A stretch of DNA of 64,000 nt from Lates calcarifer (lineage: Eukaryota > Chordata > Actinopteri > Centropomidae). Shown here piece by piece: positions 32,475 through 45,000 of this stretch. The notes beneath the pieces are model-generated. The model ran no database searches and was not told the DNA's origin. It worked only from the letters and a program-made list of their open reading frames with translations. The stretch is from contig NC_066844.1 of the NCBI RefSeq assembly GCF_001640805.2, positions 12,242,723 to 12,306,722 on the forward strand, in the 5' to 3' direction. The translations under genes were made by a program, and so were the position numbers. Each line of letters begins with the position of its first letter. The first letter of the stretch is position 1.

Positions 32475-33244
32475 ACTTAGAATTAGACTTAGACAGACTT
32501 TATTGATCCCTTTGGGATGACTCCCTCGGGGAAATTAAGTTTCAAGCAGCTTATACAGACAGACACAGCACACAGGACAGTATAGTTATATATTAAGTTA
32601 AATATTGTTAAATAATATTAAATATTAAAGGGCACAGAGTGATCTATATTACACGGTCTATGTTATGATGATGGTGGGGGTCGTGTGTAAGAGTTCAGGG
32701 TGGTGATGGCTCTTGGGAAGAAACTGTTCAGTCTGTTTGTCCTGGCTTTGATGCACCTGTAGCTCCTGCCAGAGGGCAACAGGTCAAACAGCTGGGAGCC
32801 AGGATGTGTGCTCTCTTTGATGATGCTCTGAGCTCTGTTGAGGCACTGGGTGGTGTAGATGTCCGTCAGGGAGGGGAGAGGGCAGCCAATGATCCTCTGT
32901 GCTGCTTTGACCGTCCTCTGAAGCCTTGCTCTGTCTGCCTCAGTGCAACTACCGTACCAGATGGAAAAACAGTATGTCAGCAGGCTCTCAATGGATGAGC
33001 GGTAGAAGGCCAGCAGCAGCTTCCTGTCTAGGTTGTTCTTCCTGAGGACTCTCAGGAAGTGTAGACACTGCTCTGCCTTCCTTATGACCACTGAGATGTT
33101 GTGCCAGGAGAGGTCATCAGAGATCTGGACTCCCTGAATGTGTGGACTCTCTCCACACACTCGCTGTTGATGTAGAGGGTGGGGGTCGAGTGTGGACATC
33201 TGCGTACCAGACGTCAGGGTTACCACAGTCACTAGATGTTGCAC
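32475..33244 (-). pseudogene. LINE 3' end with reverse-transcriptase C-terminal region
   Basis: The 193-codon minus-strand frame 32663-33244 contains 'AEQCLHFLRVLRKNNLDRKL', 'FYRSSIESLLTYCFSIWYG' and 'QRIIGCPLPSLTDIY', the thumb/C-terminal region found after the RT core in fish CR1/L2-type LINEs. It ends 30-odd codons after 'LLPSGRSYR', a usual end for this family. The 3' UTR end 'gactttattgatccctttgg' (+ strand 32492-32511) is the familiar tail of this LINE. It is 5'-truncated: no endonuclease or catalytic RT motif is present. Confidence 0.85.
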
Positions 33245-33642
33245 TCAGGAGTATCTGCTCTTATTTGAAATCTTCTGCTTATTAATACGTGTTTTTTATT
33301 TAAGTGAAGGTGTCTGAACACTTAAATTCTCAGGACACAATGGGTAAATTCTCCAAAATTAAATCTCTAGATGTCATGTACAAGAGTATCTGCTATACTG
33401 CCACCATGCTGAAGAACAGCTTTTTCCCATAGGCTGTCAGGACATTAAATGGACTGTATCCCCATCCAAGCAAACTATGTATTGATTGTTATTCAGCTAT
33501 GTTATTATTTATTTATTCATCCTTATCCTTATTAAGAGGCATATAATTTATAACCATCGGGGATCTGCTCTCCGGTCCCCAGGATGAAGGGTTCCTACAT
33601 GGCTGCTGCTTAGCCAAATAAGCCACTTCTCAACTAAGCCAT
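33245..33642. other. Transition between LINE and satellite
   Basis: 33400-33465 on the + strand resembles the same LINE region ('atgctgaagaacagcttttt' then 'cccataggctgtcaggac'). The rest is unassigned AT-rich sequence. It runs straight into the first satellite monomer at about 33643. Confidence 0.5.
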
Positions 33643-34675
33643 GATTAAGCTTCAAAACGCAGTGAACAGCAGATGATGACACACTTGTCTTAGTGAGAGC
33701 ACACAAATGACAACATGTGTTCTGTTAAGGACTGACATTCCTCAGGCATCATTGAATGTTTATCAACATTAGAAGTTGAAAAACTTTCATAACACTGTGG
33801 CAGAGGTTTAAGTTTCTACTGTAATTGCTTAAAGAAGCAGCATTTGGTCAGTCTGGGCTGGTTAAACTTCAAAATGCAGTGAACAGCAGATGATGACACA
33901 CTTGTCTTAGTGAGAGCACACAGAAGGAAACGTGTGTCCCATCAAACAATGACGGTCCTCAGGCATCATTCAATGTTTATCAACATTAGAAGTTGAAAAA
34001 CTTTCATAACACTGTGGCAGAGGTTTAAGTTTCTACTGTAATTGCTTAAAGAAGCAGCATTTGGTCAGTCTGGGCTGGTTAAGCTTCAAAACGCAGTGAA
34101 CAGCAGATGATGACACACTTGTCTTAGTGAGAGCACACAGTACGCAATATGTGTCCTGTTGGGGACTACCAGTGCTCAGTCATCATTCAATGTTTATCAA
34201 CATTAGAAGTTGAAAAACTTTCATAACACTGTGGCAGAGGTTTAAGTTTCTACTGTAATTGCTTAAAGAAGCAGCATTTGGTCAGTCTGGGCTGATTAAG
34301 CTTCAAAACGCAGTGAACAGCAGATGATGACACACTTGTCTTAGTGAGAGCACACAGTACGCAATATGTGTCCTGTTGGGGACTAGCAGTGCTCAGGCAT
34401 CATTCAATGTTTATCAACATTAGAAGTTGAAAAACTTTCATAACATTCTGGCAGAGGTTTAAGTTTCTACTGTAATTGCTTAAAGAAGCAGCATTTGGTC
34501 AGTCTGGGCTGGTTAAACTTCAAAATGCAGTGAACAGCAGAAGATGACACACTTGTCTTATTGAGAGCACACAGTACGCAATATGTGTCCTCTTGGGGAC
34601 TAGCAGGGCTCAGTCATCATTGAATGTTTATCAACATTAGAAGTTGAAAAACTTTCATAACACTGTGGCAGAGGT

Positions 34676-34690
34676 TTAAGTTAAGTCAAA
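34676..34690 (+). repeat. Deleted monomer, breakpoint 1
   Basis: 'gtttaag' is joined directly to 'ttaagtcaaaacacag', losing about 51 bases ('tttctactg...gctgg'). The same junction recurs at 37441-37456. Confidence 0.9.
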
Positions 34691-37440
34691 ACACAGTCAA
34701 CAGCAGATGATGACACACTTGTCTTAGTGAGAGCACAAAGAAGGAAACATATGTCCCATTGGACAATGACGGTCCTCAGTCATCATTGAATGTTTATCAA
34801 CATTAGAAGTTGAAAAACTTTCATAACACTGTGGCAGAGGTTTAAGTTTCTACTGTAATTGCTTAAAGAAGCAGCATTTGGTCAGTCTGGGCTGGTTAAA
34901 CTTCAAAATGCAGTGAACAGCAGAATGATGACACACTTGTCTTATTGAGAGCACACAGTACGCAATATGTGTCCTGTTGGGGACTAGCAGGGCTCAGTCA
35001 TCATTGAATGTTTATCAACATTAGAAGTTGAAAAACTTTCATAACACTGTGGCAGAGGTTTAAGTTTCTACTGTAATTGCTTAAAGAAGCAGCATTTGGT
35101 CAGTCTGGGCTGGTTAAATTTCAAAATGCAGTGAACAGCAGATGATGACACACTTGTCTTAGTGAGAGCACACAGAAGGAAAACGTGTGTCCCATCAAAC
35201 AATGACGGTCCTCAGGCATCATTCAATGTTTATCAACATTAGAAGTTGAAAAACTTTCATAACACTGTGGCAGAGGTTTAAGTTTCTACTGTAATTGCTT
35301 AAAGAAGCAGCATTTGGTCAGTCTGGGCTGATTAAGCTTCAAAACGCAGTGAACAGCAGATGATGACACACTTGTCTTAGTGAGAGCACACAGTACGCAA
35401 TATGTGTCCTGTTGGGGACTAGCAGTGCTCAGTCATCATTGAATGTTTATCAACATTAGAAGTTGAAAAACTTTCATAACACTGTGGCAGAGGTTTAAGT
35501 TTCTACTGTAATTGCTTAAAGAAGCAGCATTTGGTCAGTCTGGGCTGGTTAAACTTCAAAATGCAGTGAACAGCAGAAGATGACACACTTGTCTTAGTGA
35601 GAGCACACAGTACGCAATATGTGTCCTCTTGGGGACTAGCAGGCTCAGTCATCATTGAATGTTTATCAACATTAGAAGTTGAAAAACTTTCATAACACTG
35701 TGGCAGAGGTTTAAGTTTCTACTGTAATTGCTTAAAGAAGCAGCATTTGGTCAGTCTGGGCTGGTTAAACTTTCAAAATGCAGTGAACAGCAGATGATGA
35801 CACACTTGTCTTAGTGAGAGCACACAGAAGGAAACGTGTGTCCCATCAAACAATGACGGTCCTCAGGCATCATTCAATGTTTATCAACATTAGAAGTTGA
35901 AAAACTTTCATAACACTGTGGCAGAGGTTTAAGTTTCTACTGTAATTGCTTAAAGAAGCAGCATTTGGTCAGTCTGGGCTGGATTAAGCTTCAAAACGCA
36001 GTGAACAGCAGATGATGACACACTTGTCTTAGTGAGAGCACACAGTACGCAATATGTGTCCTGTTGGGGACTAGCAGTGCTCAGTCATCATTCAATGTTT
36101 ATCAACATTAGAAGTTGAAAAACTTTCATAACATTCTGGCAGAGGTTTAAGTTTCTACTGTAATTGCTTAAAGAAGCAGCATTTGGTCAGTCTGGGCTGG
36201 TTAAACTTCAAAATGCAGTGAACAGCAGAAGATGACACACTTGTCTTAGTGAGAGCACACAGTACGCAATATGTGTCCTCTTGGGACTAGCAGTGCTCAG
36301 TCATCATTGAATGTTTATCAACATTAGAAGTTGAAAAACTTTCATAACACTGTGGCAGAGGTTTAAGTTTCTACTGTAATTGCTTAAAGAAGCAGCATTT
36401 GGTCAGTCTGGGCTGGTTAAACTTCAAAATGCAGTGAACAGCAGATGATGACACACTTGTCTTAGTGAGAGCACACAGAAGGAAACGTGTGTCCCATCAA
36501 ACAATGACGGTCCTCAGGCATCATTCAATGTTTATCAACATTAGAAGTTGAAAAACTTTCATAACACTGTGGCAGAGGTTTAAGTTTCTACTGTAATTGC
36601 TTAAAGAAGCAGCATTTGGTCAGTCTGGGCTGGTTAAACTTCAAAACGCAGTGAACAGCAGATGATGACACACTTGTCTTAGTGAGAGCACACAGAAGGA
36701 AACGTGTGTCCCATCAAACAATGACGGTCCTCAGGCATCATTCAATGTTTATCAACATTAGAAGTTGAAAAACTTTCATAACACTGTGGCAGAGGTTTAA
36801 GTTTCTACTGTAATTGCTTAAAGAAGCAGCATTTGGTCAGTCTGGGCTGGTTAAACTTCAAAACGCAGTGAACAGCAGATGATGACACACTTGTCTTAGT
36901 GAGAGCACACAGTACGCAATATGTGTCCTGTTGGGGACTAGCAGTGCTCAGTCATCATTCGAATGTTTATCAACATTAGAAGTTGAAAAACTTTCATAAC
37001 ACTGTGGCAGAGGTTTAAGTTTCTACTGTAATTGCTTAAAGAAGCAGCATTTGGTCAGTCTGGGCTGGTTAAACTTCAAAATGCAGTCAACAGCAGATGA
37101 TGACACACTTGTCTTAGTGAGAGCACACAGAAGGAAACGTGTGTCCCATCAAACAATGACGGTCCTCAGGCATCATTCAATGTTTATCAACATTAGAAGT
37201 TGAAAAACTTTCATAACATTCTGGCAGAGGTTTAAGTTTCTACTGTAATTGCTTAAAGAAGCAGCATTTGGTCAGTCTGGGCTGGTTAAACTTCAAAATG
37301 CAGTGAACAGCAGAAGATGACACACTTGTCTTATGAGAGCACACAGTACGCAATATGTGTCCTTGGACTAGCAGGCTCAGTCATCATTGAATGTTTATCA
37401 ACATTAGAAGTTGAAAAACTTTCATAACACTGTGGCAGAG

Positions 37441-37456
37441 GTTTAAGTTAAGTCAA
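37441..37456 (+). repeat. Deleted monomer, breakpoint 1 repeated
   Basis: Identical junction and identical following bases ('cacagtcaacagcag') as at 34680, so both derive from one deletion event followed by duplication of a block. Confidence 0.9.
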
Positions 37457-37965
37457 AACACAGTCAACAGCAGATGATGACACACTTGTCTTAGTGAGAG
37501 CACACAGAAGGAAACGTGTGTCCCATCAAACAATGACGGTCCTCAGGCATCATTCAATGTTTATCAACATTAGAAGTTGAAAAACTTTCATAACACTGTG
37601 GCAGAGGTTTAAGTTTCTACTGTAATTGCTTAAAGAAGCAGCATTTGGTCAGTCTGGGCTGGTTAAACTTCAAAACGCAGTGAACAGCAGATGATGACAC
37701 ACTTGTCTTAGTGAGAGAACACAGTACGCAATATGTGTCCTGTTGGGGACTACCAGGGCTCAGTCATCATTCAATGTTTATCAACATTAGAAGTTGAAAA
37801 ACTTTCATAACATTCTGGCAGAGGTTTAAGTTTCTACTGTAATTGCTTAAAGAAGCAGCATTTGGTCAGTCTGGGCTGGTTAAACTTCAAAATGCAGTGA
37901 ACAGCAGAAGATGACACACTTGTCTTATTGAGAGCACACAGTACGCAATATGTGTCCTCTTGGGG

Positions 37966-37986
37966 ACTAGCAAGAGGTTATGAAAA
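37966..37986 (+). repeat. Deleted monomer, breakpoint 2
   Basis: 'gactagcaagaggttatgaa' joins the variable part to 'gaaaaactttc', losing about 40 bases including 'aatgtttatcaacattag'. Confidence 0.85.
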
Positions 37987-40900
37987 ACTTTCATAACATT
38001 CTGGCAGAGGTTTAAGTTTCTACTGTAATTGCTTAAAGAAGCAGCATTTGGTCAGTCTGGGCTGGTTAAGCTTCAAAACGCAGTGAACAGCAGATGATGA
38101 CACACTTGTCTTAGTGAGAGAACACAGTACGCAATATGTGTCCTGTTGGGGACTAGCAGTGCTCAGTCATCATTCAATGTTTATCAACATTAGAAGTTGA
38201 AAAACGTTCATAACACTGTGGCAGAGGTTTAAGTTTCTACTGTAATTGCTTAAAGAAGCAGCATTTGGTCAGTCTGGGCTGGTTAAACTTCAAAATGCAG
38301 TCAACAGCAGATGATGACACACTTGTCTTAGTGAGAGCACACAGAAGGAAATGTGTGTCCCATCAAACAATGACGGTCCTCAGGCATCATTCAATGTTTA
38401 TCAACATTAGAAGTTGAAAAACTTTCATAACACTGTGGCAGAGGTTTAAGTTTCTACTGTAATTGCTTAAAGAAGCAGCATTTGGTCAGTCTGGGCTGGT
38501 TAAACTTCAAAATGCAGTCAACAGCAGATGATGACACACTTGTCTTAGTGAGAGCACACAGAAGGAAACGTGTGTCCCATCAAACAATGACGGTCCTCAG
38601 GCATCATTCAATGTTTATCAACATTAGAAGTTGAAAAACTTTCATAACACTGTGGCAGAGGTTTAAGTTTCTACTGTAATTGCTTAAAGAAGCAGCATTT
38701 GGTCAGTCTGGGCTGGTTAAACTTCAAAATGCAGTCAACAGCAGATGATGACACACTTGTCTTAGTGAGAGCACACAGAAGGAAACGTGTGTCCCATCAA
38801 ACAATGACGGTCCTCAGGCATCATTCAATGTTTATCAACATTAGAAGTTGAAAAACTTTCATAACACTGTGGCAGAGGTTTAAGTTTCTACTGTAATTGC
38901 TTAAAGAAGCAGCATTTGGTCAGTCTGGGCTGGTTAAACTTCAAAATGCAGTGAACAGCAGATGATGACACACTTGTCTTAGTGAGAGCACACAGAAGGA
39001 AACGTGTGTCCCATCAAACAATGACGGTCCTCAGGCATCATTCAATGTTTATCAACATTAGAAGTTGAAAAACTTTCATAACACTGTGGCAGAGGTTTAA
39101 GTTTCTACTGTAATTGCTTAAAGAAGCAGCATTTGGTCAGTCTGGGCTGGTTAAACTTCAAAATGCAGTCAACAGCAGATGATGACACACTTGTCTTAGT
39201 GAGAGCACACAGAAGGAAACGTGTGTCCCATCAAACAATGACGGTCCTCAGGCATCATTCAATGTTTATCAACATTAGAAGTTGAAAAACTTTCATAACA
39301 CTGTGGCAGAGGTTTAAGTTTCTACTGTAATTGCTTAAAGAAGCAGCATTTGGTCAGTCTGGGCTGATTAAGCTTCAAAACGCAGTGAACAGCAGATGAT
39401 GACACACTTGTCTTAGTGAGAGCACACAGTACGCAATATGTGTCCTGTTGGGGACTAGCAGTGCTCAGTCATCATTCAATGTTTATCAACATTAGAAGTT
39501 GAAAAACTTTCATAACACTGTGGCAGAGGTTTAAGTTTCTACTGTAATTGCTTAAAGAAGCAGCATTTGGTCAGTCTGGGCTGGTTAAACTTCAAAATGC
39601 AGTCAACAGCAGATGATGACACACTTGTCTTAGTGAGAGCACACAGAAGGAAACGTGTGTCCCATCAAACAATGACGGTCCTCAGGCATCATTCAATGTT
39701 TATCAACATTAGAAGTTGAAAAACTTTCATAACACTGTGGCAGAGGTTTAAGTTTCTACTGTAATTGCTTAAAGAAGCAGCATTTGGTCAGTCTGGGCTG
39801 GTTAAACTTCAAAATGCAGTGAACAGCAGATGATGACACACTTGTCTTAGTGAGAGCACACAGAAGGAAACGTGTGTCCCATCAAACAATGACGGTCCTC
39901 AGGCATCATTCAATGTTTATCAACATTAGAAGTTGAAAAACTTTCATAACACTGTGGCAGAGGTTTAAGTTTCTACTGTAATTGCTTAAAGAAGCAGCAT
40001 TTGGTCAGTCTGGGCTGGTTAAACTTCAAAACGCAGTGAACAGCAGATGATGACACACTTGTCTTAGTGAGAGCACACAGTACGCAATATGTGTCCTGTT
40101 GGGACATGACAGGTCCTCAGTCATCATTCAATGTTTATCAACATTAGAAGTTGAAAAACTTTCATAACACTGTGGCAGAGGTTTAAGTTTCTACTGTAAT
40201 TGCTTAAAGAAGCAGCATTTGGTCAGTCTGGGCTGGTTAAACTTCAAAATGCAGTGAACAGCAGATGATGACACACTTGTCTTAGTGAGAGCACACAGTA
40301 CGCAATATGTGTCCTCTTGGGACTACAGTCTCAGCATCATTGAATGTTTATCAACATTAGAAGTTGAAAAACTTTCATAACACTGTGGCAGAGGTTTAAG
40401 TTTCTACTGTAATTGCTTAAAGAAGCAGCATTTGGTCAGTCTGGGCTGGTTAAGCTTCAAAACGCAGTGAACAGCAGATGATGACACACTTGTCTTAGTG
40501 AGAGCACACAGTACGCAATATGTGTCCTGTTGGGACTAGCAGTGCTCAGTCATCATTCAATGTTTATCAACATTAGAAGTTGAAAAACTTTCATAACACT
40601 GTGGCAGAGGTTTAAGTTTCTACTGTAATTGCTTAAAGAAGCAGCATTTGGTCAGTCTGGGCTGGTTAAACTTCAAAACGCAGTGAACAGCAGATGATGA
40701 CACACTTGTCTTAGTGAGAGCACACAGTACGCAAATGTGTCCTGTTGGAGACTGACAGTGCCTCAGTCATCATTCAATGTTTATCAACATTAGAAGTTGA
40801 AAAACTTTCATAACACTGTGGCAGAGGTTTAAGTTTCTACTGTAATTGCTTAAAGAAGCAGCATTTGGTCAGTCTGGGCTGATTAAGCTTCAAAACGCAG

Positions 40901-42050
40901 TGAACAGCAGATGATGACACACTTGTCTTAGTGAGAGCACACAGTAAGCAACATGTGTCCTGTTGAGGACTGACAGTCCTCAGTCATCATTCAATGTTTA
41001 TCAACATTAGAAGTTGAAAAACTTTCATAACACTGTGGCAGAGGTTTAAGTTTCTACTGTAATTGCTTAAAGAAGCAGCATTTGGTCAGTCTGGGCTGGT
41101 TAAGCTTCAAAACGCAGTGAACAGCAGATGATGACACACTTGTCTTAGTGAGAGCACACAGAACGAAACGTGTGTCCTGTTGAGACATGACAGTCCTCAG
41201 CATCATTCAATGTTTATCAACATTAGAAGTTGAAAAACTTTCATAACACTGTGGCAGAGGTTTAAGTTTCTACTGTAATTGCTTAAAGAAGCAGCATTTG
41301 GTCAGTCTGGGCTGAGTTAAAGCTTCAAAACGCAGTGAACAGCAGATGATGACACACTTGTCTTAGTGAGAGCACACAGAAGGAAACGTGTGTCCATGCT
41401 GAGACATGACAGGTCCTCAGCATCATTCAATGTTTATCAACATTAGAAGTTGAAAAACTTTCATAACACTGTGGCAGAGGTTTAAGTTTCTACTGTAATT
41501 GCTTAAAGAAGCAGCATTTGGTCAGTCTGGGCTGGTTAAGCTTCAAAACGCAGTGAACAGCAGATGATGACACACTTGTCTTAGTGAGAGCACACAGTAC
41601 GCAATATGTGTCCTGCTTGGGGACTACAGTGCTCAGTCATCATTCAATGTTTATCAACATTAGAAGTTGAAAAACTTTCATAACACTGTGGCAGAGGTTT
41701 AAGTTTCTACTGTAATTGCTTAAAGAAGCAGCATTTGGTCAGTCTGGGCTGGTTAAACTTCAAAACGCAGTGAACAGCAGATGATGACACACTTGTCTTA
41801 GTGAGAGCACACAGTACGCAATATGTGTCCTGTTGGGACTGACAGTCCTCAGCATCATTCAATGTTTATCAACATTAGAAGTTGAAAAACTTTCATAACA
41901 CTGTGGCAGAGGTTTAAGTTTCTACTGTAATTGCTTAAAGAAGCAGCATTTGGTCAGTCTGGGCTGATTAAGCTTCAAAACGCAGTGAACAGCAGATGAT
42001 GACACACTTGTCTTAGTGAGAGCACACAAAAGACAACATGTGTCCTGTTG

Positions 42051-45000
42051 GAGACTGACAGTCCTCACACATTTTGAATGTTTATCAACATTAGAAACTG
42101 ATAAACTTTCATAACACTGTGGCAGAGGTTTAAGTTTCTACTGTAATTGCTTAAAGAAGCAGCATTTGGTCAGTCTGGGCTGATTAAGCTTCAAAACGCA
42201 GTGAACAGCAGATGATGACACACTTGTCTTAGTGAGAGCACACAGTACGCAACATGTGTCCTGTTGGAGACTGACAGTCCTCACACATTTTGAATGTTTA
42301 TCAACATTAGAAACTGATAACTTTCATAACACTGTGGCAGAGGTTTAAGTTTCTACTGTAATTGCTTAAAGAAGCAGCATTTGGTCAGTCTGGGCTGATT
42401 AAGCTTCAAAACGCAGTGAACAGCAGATGATGACACACTTGTCTTAGTGAGAGCACACAGTACGGCAACATGTGTCCTCTTGGAGACTGACAGTCCTCAG
42501 CATCATTGAATGTTTATCAACATTAGAAGTTGAAAAACTTTCATAACACTGTGGCAGAGGTTTAAGTTTCTACTGTAATTGCTTAAAGAAGCAGCATTTG
42601 GTCAGTCTGGGCTGGTTAAGCTTCAAAACGCAGTGAACAGCAGATGATGACACACTTGTCTTAGTGAGAGCACACAGTACGCAATATGTGTCCTGTTGGG
42701 ACTGACAGTCCTCAGTCATCATTGCAATGTTTATCAACATTAGAAGTTGAAAAACTTTCATAACACTGTGGCAGAGGTTTAAGTTTCTACTGTAATTGCT
42801 TAAAGAAGCAGCATTTGGTCAGTCTGGGCTGGATTAAGCTTCAAAACGCAGTGAACAGCAGATGATGACACACTTGTCTTAGTGAGAGCACACAGTACGC
42901 AATATGTGTCCTGCTTGGGGACTGACAGTGCTCAGTCATCATTGAATGTTTATCAACATTAGAAGTTGAAAAACTTTCATAACACTGTGGCAGAGGTTTA
43001 AGTTTCTACTGTAATTGCTTAAAGAAGCAGCATTTGGTCAGTCTGGGCTGGTTAAACTTCAAAACGCAGTGAACAGCAGATGATGACACACTTGTCTTAG
43101 TGAGAGCACACAGTACGCAACATGTGTCCTGTTGGAGACTGACAGTCCTCAGCATCATTCAATGTTTATCAACATTAGAAGTTGAAAAACTTTCATAACA
43201 CTGTGGCAGAGGTTTAAGTTTCTACTGTAATTGCTTAAAGAAGCAGCATTTGGTCAGTCTGGGCTGGTTAAACTTCAAAACGCAGTGAACAGCAGATGAT
43301 GACACACTTGTCTTAGTGAGAGCACACAGTACGCAAAGTGTGTCCTGTTGGAGACTGACAGTCCTCAGCATCATTCAATGTTTATCAACATTAGAAGTTG
43401 AAAAACTTTCATAACACTGTGGCAGAGGTTTAAGTTTCTACTGTAATTGCTTAAAGAAGCAGCATTTGGTCAGTCTGGGCTGGTTAAGCTTCAAAACGCA
43501 GTGAACAGCAGATGATGACACACTTGTCTTAGTGAGAGCACACAGTACGCAACATGTGTCCTGTTGCGAGACATGACAGTCCTCAGTCATCATTCAATGT
43601 TTATCAACATTAGAAGTTGAAAAACTTTCATAACACTGTGGCAGAGGTTTAAGTTTCTACTGTAATTGCTTAAAGAAGCAGCATTTGGTCAGTCTGGGCT
43701 GGTTAAGCTTCAAAACGCAGTGAACAGCAGATGATGACACACTTGTCTTAGTGAGAGCACACAGAACGCAATATGTGTCCTGTTGGGACTGACAGTCTCA
43801 GTCATCATTCAATGTTTATCAACATTAGAAGTTGAAAAACTTTCATAACACTGTGGCAGAGGTTTAAGTTTCTACTGTAATTGCTTAAAGAAGCAGCATT
43901 TGGTCAGTCTGGGCTGGATTAAGCTTCAAAACGCAGTGAACAGCAGATGATGACACACTTGTCTTACGCAATATGTGTCCTGCTTGGAGACTGAGCAGTG
44001 CTCAGCATCATTCAATGTTTATCAACATTAGAAGTTGAAAACTTTCATAACACTGTGGCAGAGGTTTAAGTTTCTACTGTAATTGCTTAAAGAAGCAGCA
44101 TTTGGTCAGTCTGGGCTGGTTAAACTTCAAAATGCAGTGCAACAGCAGATGATGACACACTTGTCTTAGTGAGAGCACACAGAAGGAAACGTGTGTCCAT
44201 CAAACAATGACGGTCCTCAGGCATCATTCAATGTTTATCAACATTAGAAGTTGAAAAACTTTCATAACACTGTGGCAGAGGTTTAAGTTTCTACTGTAAT
44301 TGCTTAAAGAAGCAGCATTTGGTCAGTCTGGGCTGGATTAAAGCTTCAAAACGCAGTGAACAGCAGATGATGACACACTTGTCTTAGTGAGAGCACACAG
44401 AAGGAACATGTGTCCCATTGAGAACAATGACAGGTCCTCAGGCATCATTCAATGTTTATCAACATTAGAAGTTGAAAAACTTTCATAACACTGTGGCAGA
44501 GGTTTAAGTTTCTACTGTAATTGCTTAAAGAAGCAGCATTTGGTCAGTCTGGGCTGTTAAGCTTCAAAACGCAGTGAACAGCAGATGATGACACACTTGT
44601 CTTAGTGAGAGCACACAGAAGGCAAACGTGTGTCCTGTCGGAACAATGACAGGTCCTCAGGCATCATTCAATGTTTATCAACATTAGAAGTTGAAAAACT
44701 TTCATAACACTGTGGCAGAGGTTTAAGTTTCTACTGTAATTGCTTAAAGAAGCAGCATTTGGTCAGTCTGGGCTGGTTAAGCTTCAAAACGCAGTGAACA
44801 GCAGATGATGACACACTTGTCTTAGTGAGAGCACACAGAACGACAACATGTGTCCTGTTAAGACTGACAGTCCTCAGTCATCATTGAATGTTTATCAACA
44901 TTAGAAGTTGAAAACTTTCATAACACTGTGGCAGAGGTTTAAGTTTCTACTGTAATTGCTTAAAGAAGCAGCATTTGGTCAGTCTGGGCTGGATTAAGCT

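Larger units (their letters stand above)
33651..42050 (+). repeat. Satellite zone 1: A- and B-type monomers
   Basis: Type A carries 'tacgcaatatgtgtcctgtt' and 'gactagcagtgctcag'. Type B carries 'aaggaaacgtgtgtcccatc' and 'aaacaatgacggtcctcagg'. A sub-form A' has 'agcagaagatgacac' and 'tgtcctcttgggg'. Most monomers have 'gaagttgaaaaac'. The order is irregular but includes a B-A-A' trimer run at about 35118-36420. The very first monomer (33651) is unlike its neighbours and nearer to types further right. Confidence 0.85.
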
